From positions 1 through 21,541 of the forward strand of contig DAOUKH010000033.1 of the NCBI GenBank assembly GCA_034421515.1: 21,541 bases of DNA, read 5' to 3'. Source of the DNA: DAOUKH01 sp034421515. Lineage in GTDB: Bacteria > Chloroflexota > Dehalococcoidia > SHYB01. How positions within the stretch are numbered: position 1 is the first letter of the stretch; the number at the start of each line of letters is the position of its first letter. This document shows positions 21,303 to 21,541 of the stretch, in pieces. Both the position numbers and the translations under genes were made by a program. The notes below the pieces were generated by a model. That model searched no databases. It was not told the DNA's origin and saw only the letters and a list, made by a program, of their open reading frames with translations.

Positions 21303-21541
21303 ATGCCCGGCGTGATGAGCCTGTCGTGGGAGGACGTGGACGAACGCCTCGACCTCCTGCTTCCCGCAGGAGCGCGGACGGTCTACGGCATCCCGCGGGG
21401 CGGGGCGATCGTCGCCGGGCTCCTTCGCCAGCGCGGCATGCAGGTGGTGGGGCCGGACGAGGCCGAGGTGATCGTCGACGACATCATCGACAGCGGCGCG
21501 ACCGCCAAGCGCTACTCAGAGCGGTACGGCAAACCCATCGC
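21303..21541 (+). CDS. Compact phosphoribosyltransferase-domain protein (3' end outside window)
   Basis: 79 complete codons, cut by the right edge. VYGIPRGGAIVAGLL (28-42) and the PRPP-binding loop VIVDDIIDSGATA (57-69) are hallmarks of type I phosphoribosyltransferases. The spacing between them is only about 14 residues, far less than in standard PRTases, so the flexible hood region is missing. A comparable compact form occurs in some phages and uncultured bacteria, by memory rather than by search. The ATG has GAGGAG 7 bases upstream. TATAAC at 21262-21267 may be a -10 box, without a clear -35. The substrate base is unknown. Confidence 0.82.
   Translation, partial: MPGVMSLSWEDVDERLDLLLPAGARTVYGIPRGGAIVAGLLRQRGMQVVGPDEAEVIVDDIIDSGATAKRYSERYGKPI

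Overview
The window is a GC-rich, gene-dense piece of bacterial chromosome with 25 complete genes and one cut by the right edge. I see no phage, plasmid or CRISPR sequence. The content and order (uvrC, dgt-dnaG-rpoD, yebC-ruvC-ruvA, rpsP-khpA-rimM, a separate DUF59/Mrp pair, a fused glutamine-dependent NAD synthetase, a type III CoA-transferase) fit a Chloroflexota genome, perhaps a Dehalococcoidia-like lineage. This assignment rests on gene content and protein style, not on a marker-gene tree.

Left part (1-6318, all minus strand): the edge carries a short imperfect direct repeat that could be a remnant of a mobile-element end. Next comes an apparent operon uvrC - cupin - SRAP, read right to left and combining excision repair with abasic-site protection. 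Then a small tail-anchored protein with its own promoter, a cytidylate-kinase-like protein with an altered P-loop, a divergent RpiB-type isomerase, and a complete Xer tyrosine recombinase with a near-consensus promoter.

Middle part: a 67-residue zinc-ribbon protein forms its own transcription unit, with a strong promoter and the best intrinsic terminator in the window. Next to it is the tightly packed minus-strand set nadE - mug - thpR (NAD synthesis, mismatch uracil/thymine glycosylase, RNA 2',3'-cyclic phosphodiesterase). A perfect palindrome sits in the nadE leader. Divergent from nadE, on the plus strand, are the DUF59 and Mrp-type ATPase genes (iron-sulfur cluster handling), then dgt - dnaG - rpoD (dNTP hydrolysis, replication priming, primary sigma factor).

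Right part: the minus-strand set yebC - ruvC - ruvA - hypothetical (Holliday-junction processing without an adjacent ruvB), a small monooxygenase-like gene, and rpsP - khpA - rimM (30S ribosome assembly). The rpsP promoter lies inside the start of a divergent lipoprotein gene, and its leader begins with a perfect hairpin. A CaiB/BaiF CoA-transferase follows, then a truncated phosphoribosyltransferase of an unusually compact type.

Most of this is core housekeeping and I do not see a convincing new multi-gene system. The points most worth a second look are regulatory or active-site details: the nadE palindrome, the rpsP 5'-terminal hairpin, a possible CTG start for rpoD, an Mrp protein without its CXXC motif, an RpiB with replaced active-site histidines, two convergent gene pairs sharing one CTAG as both stop codons, and very short leaders in front of uvrC and dgt. 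No gene-free stretch exceeds 300 bases.
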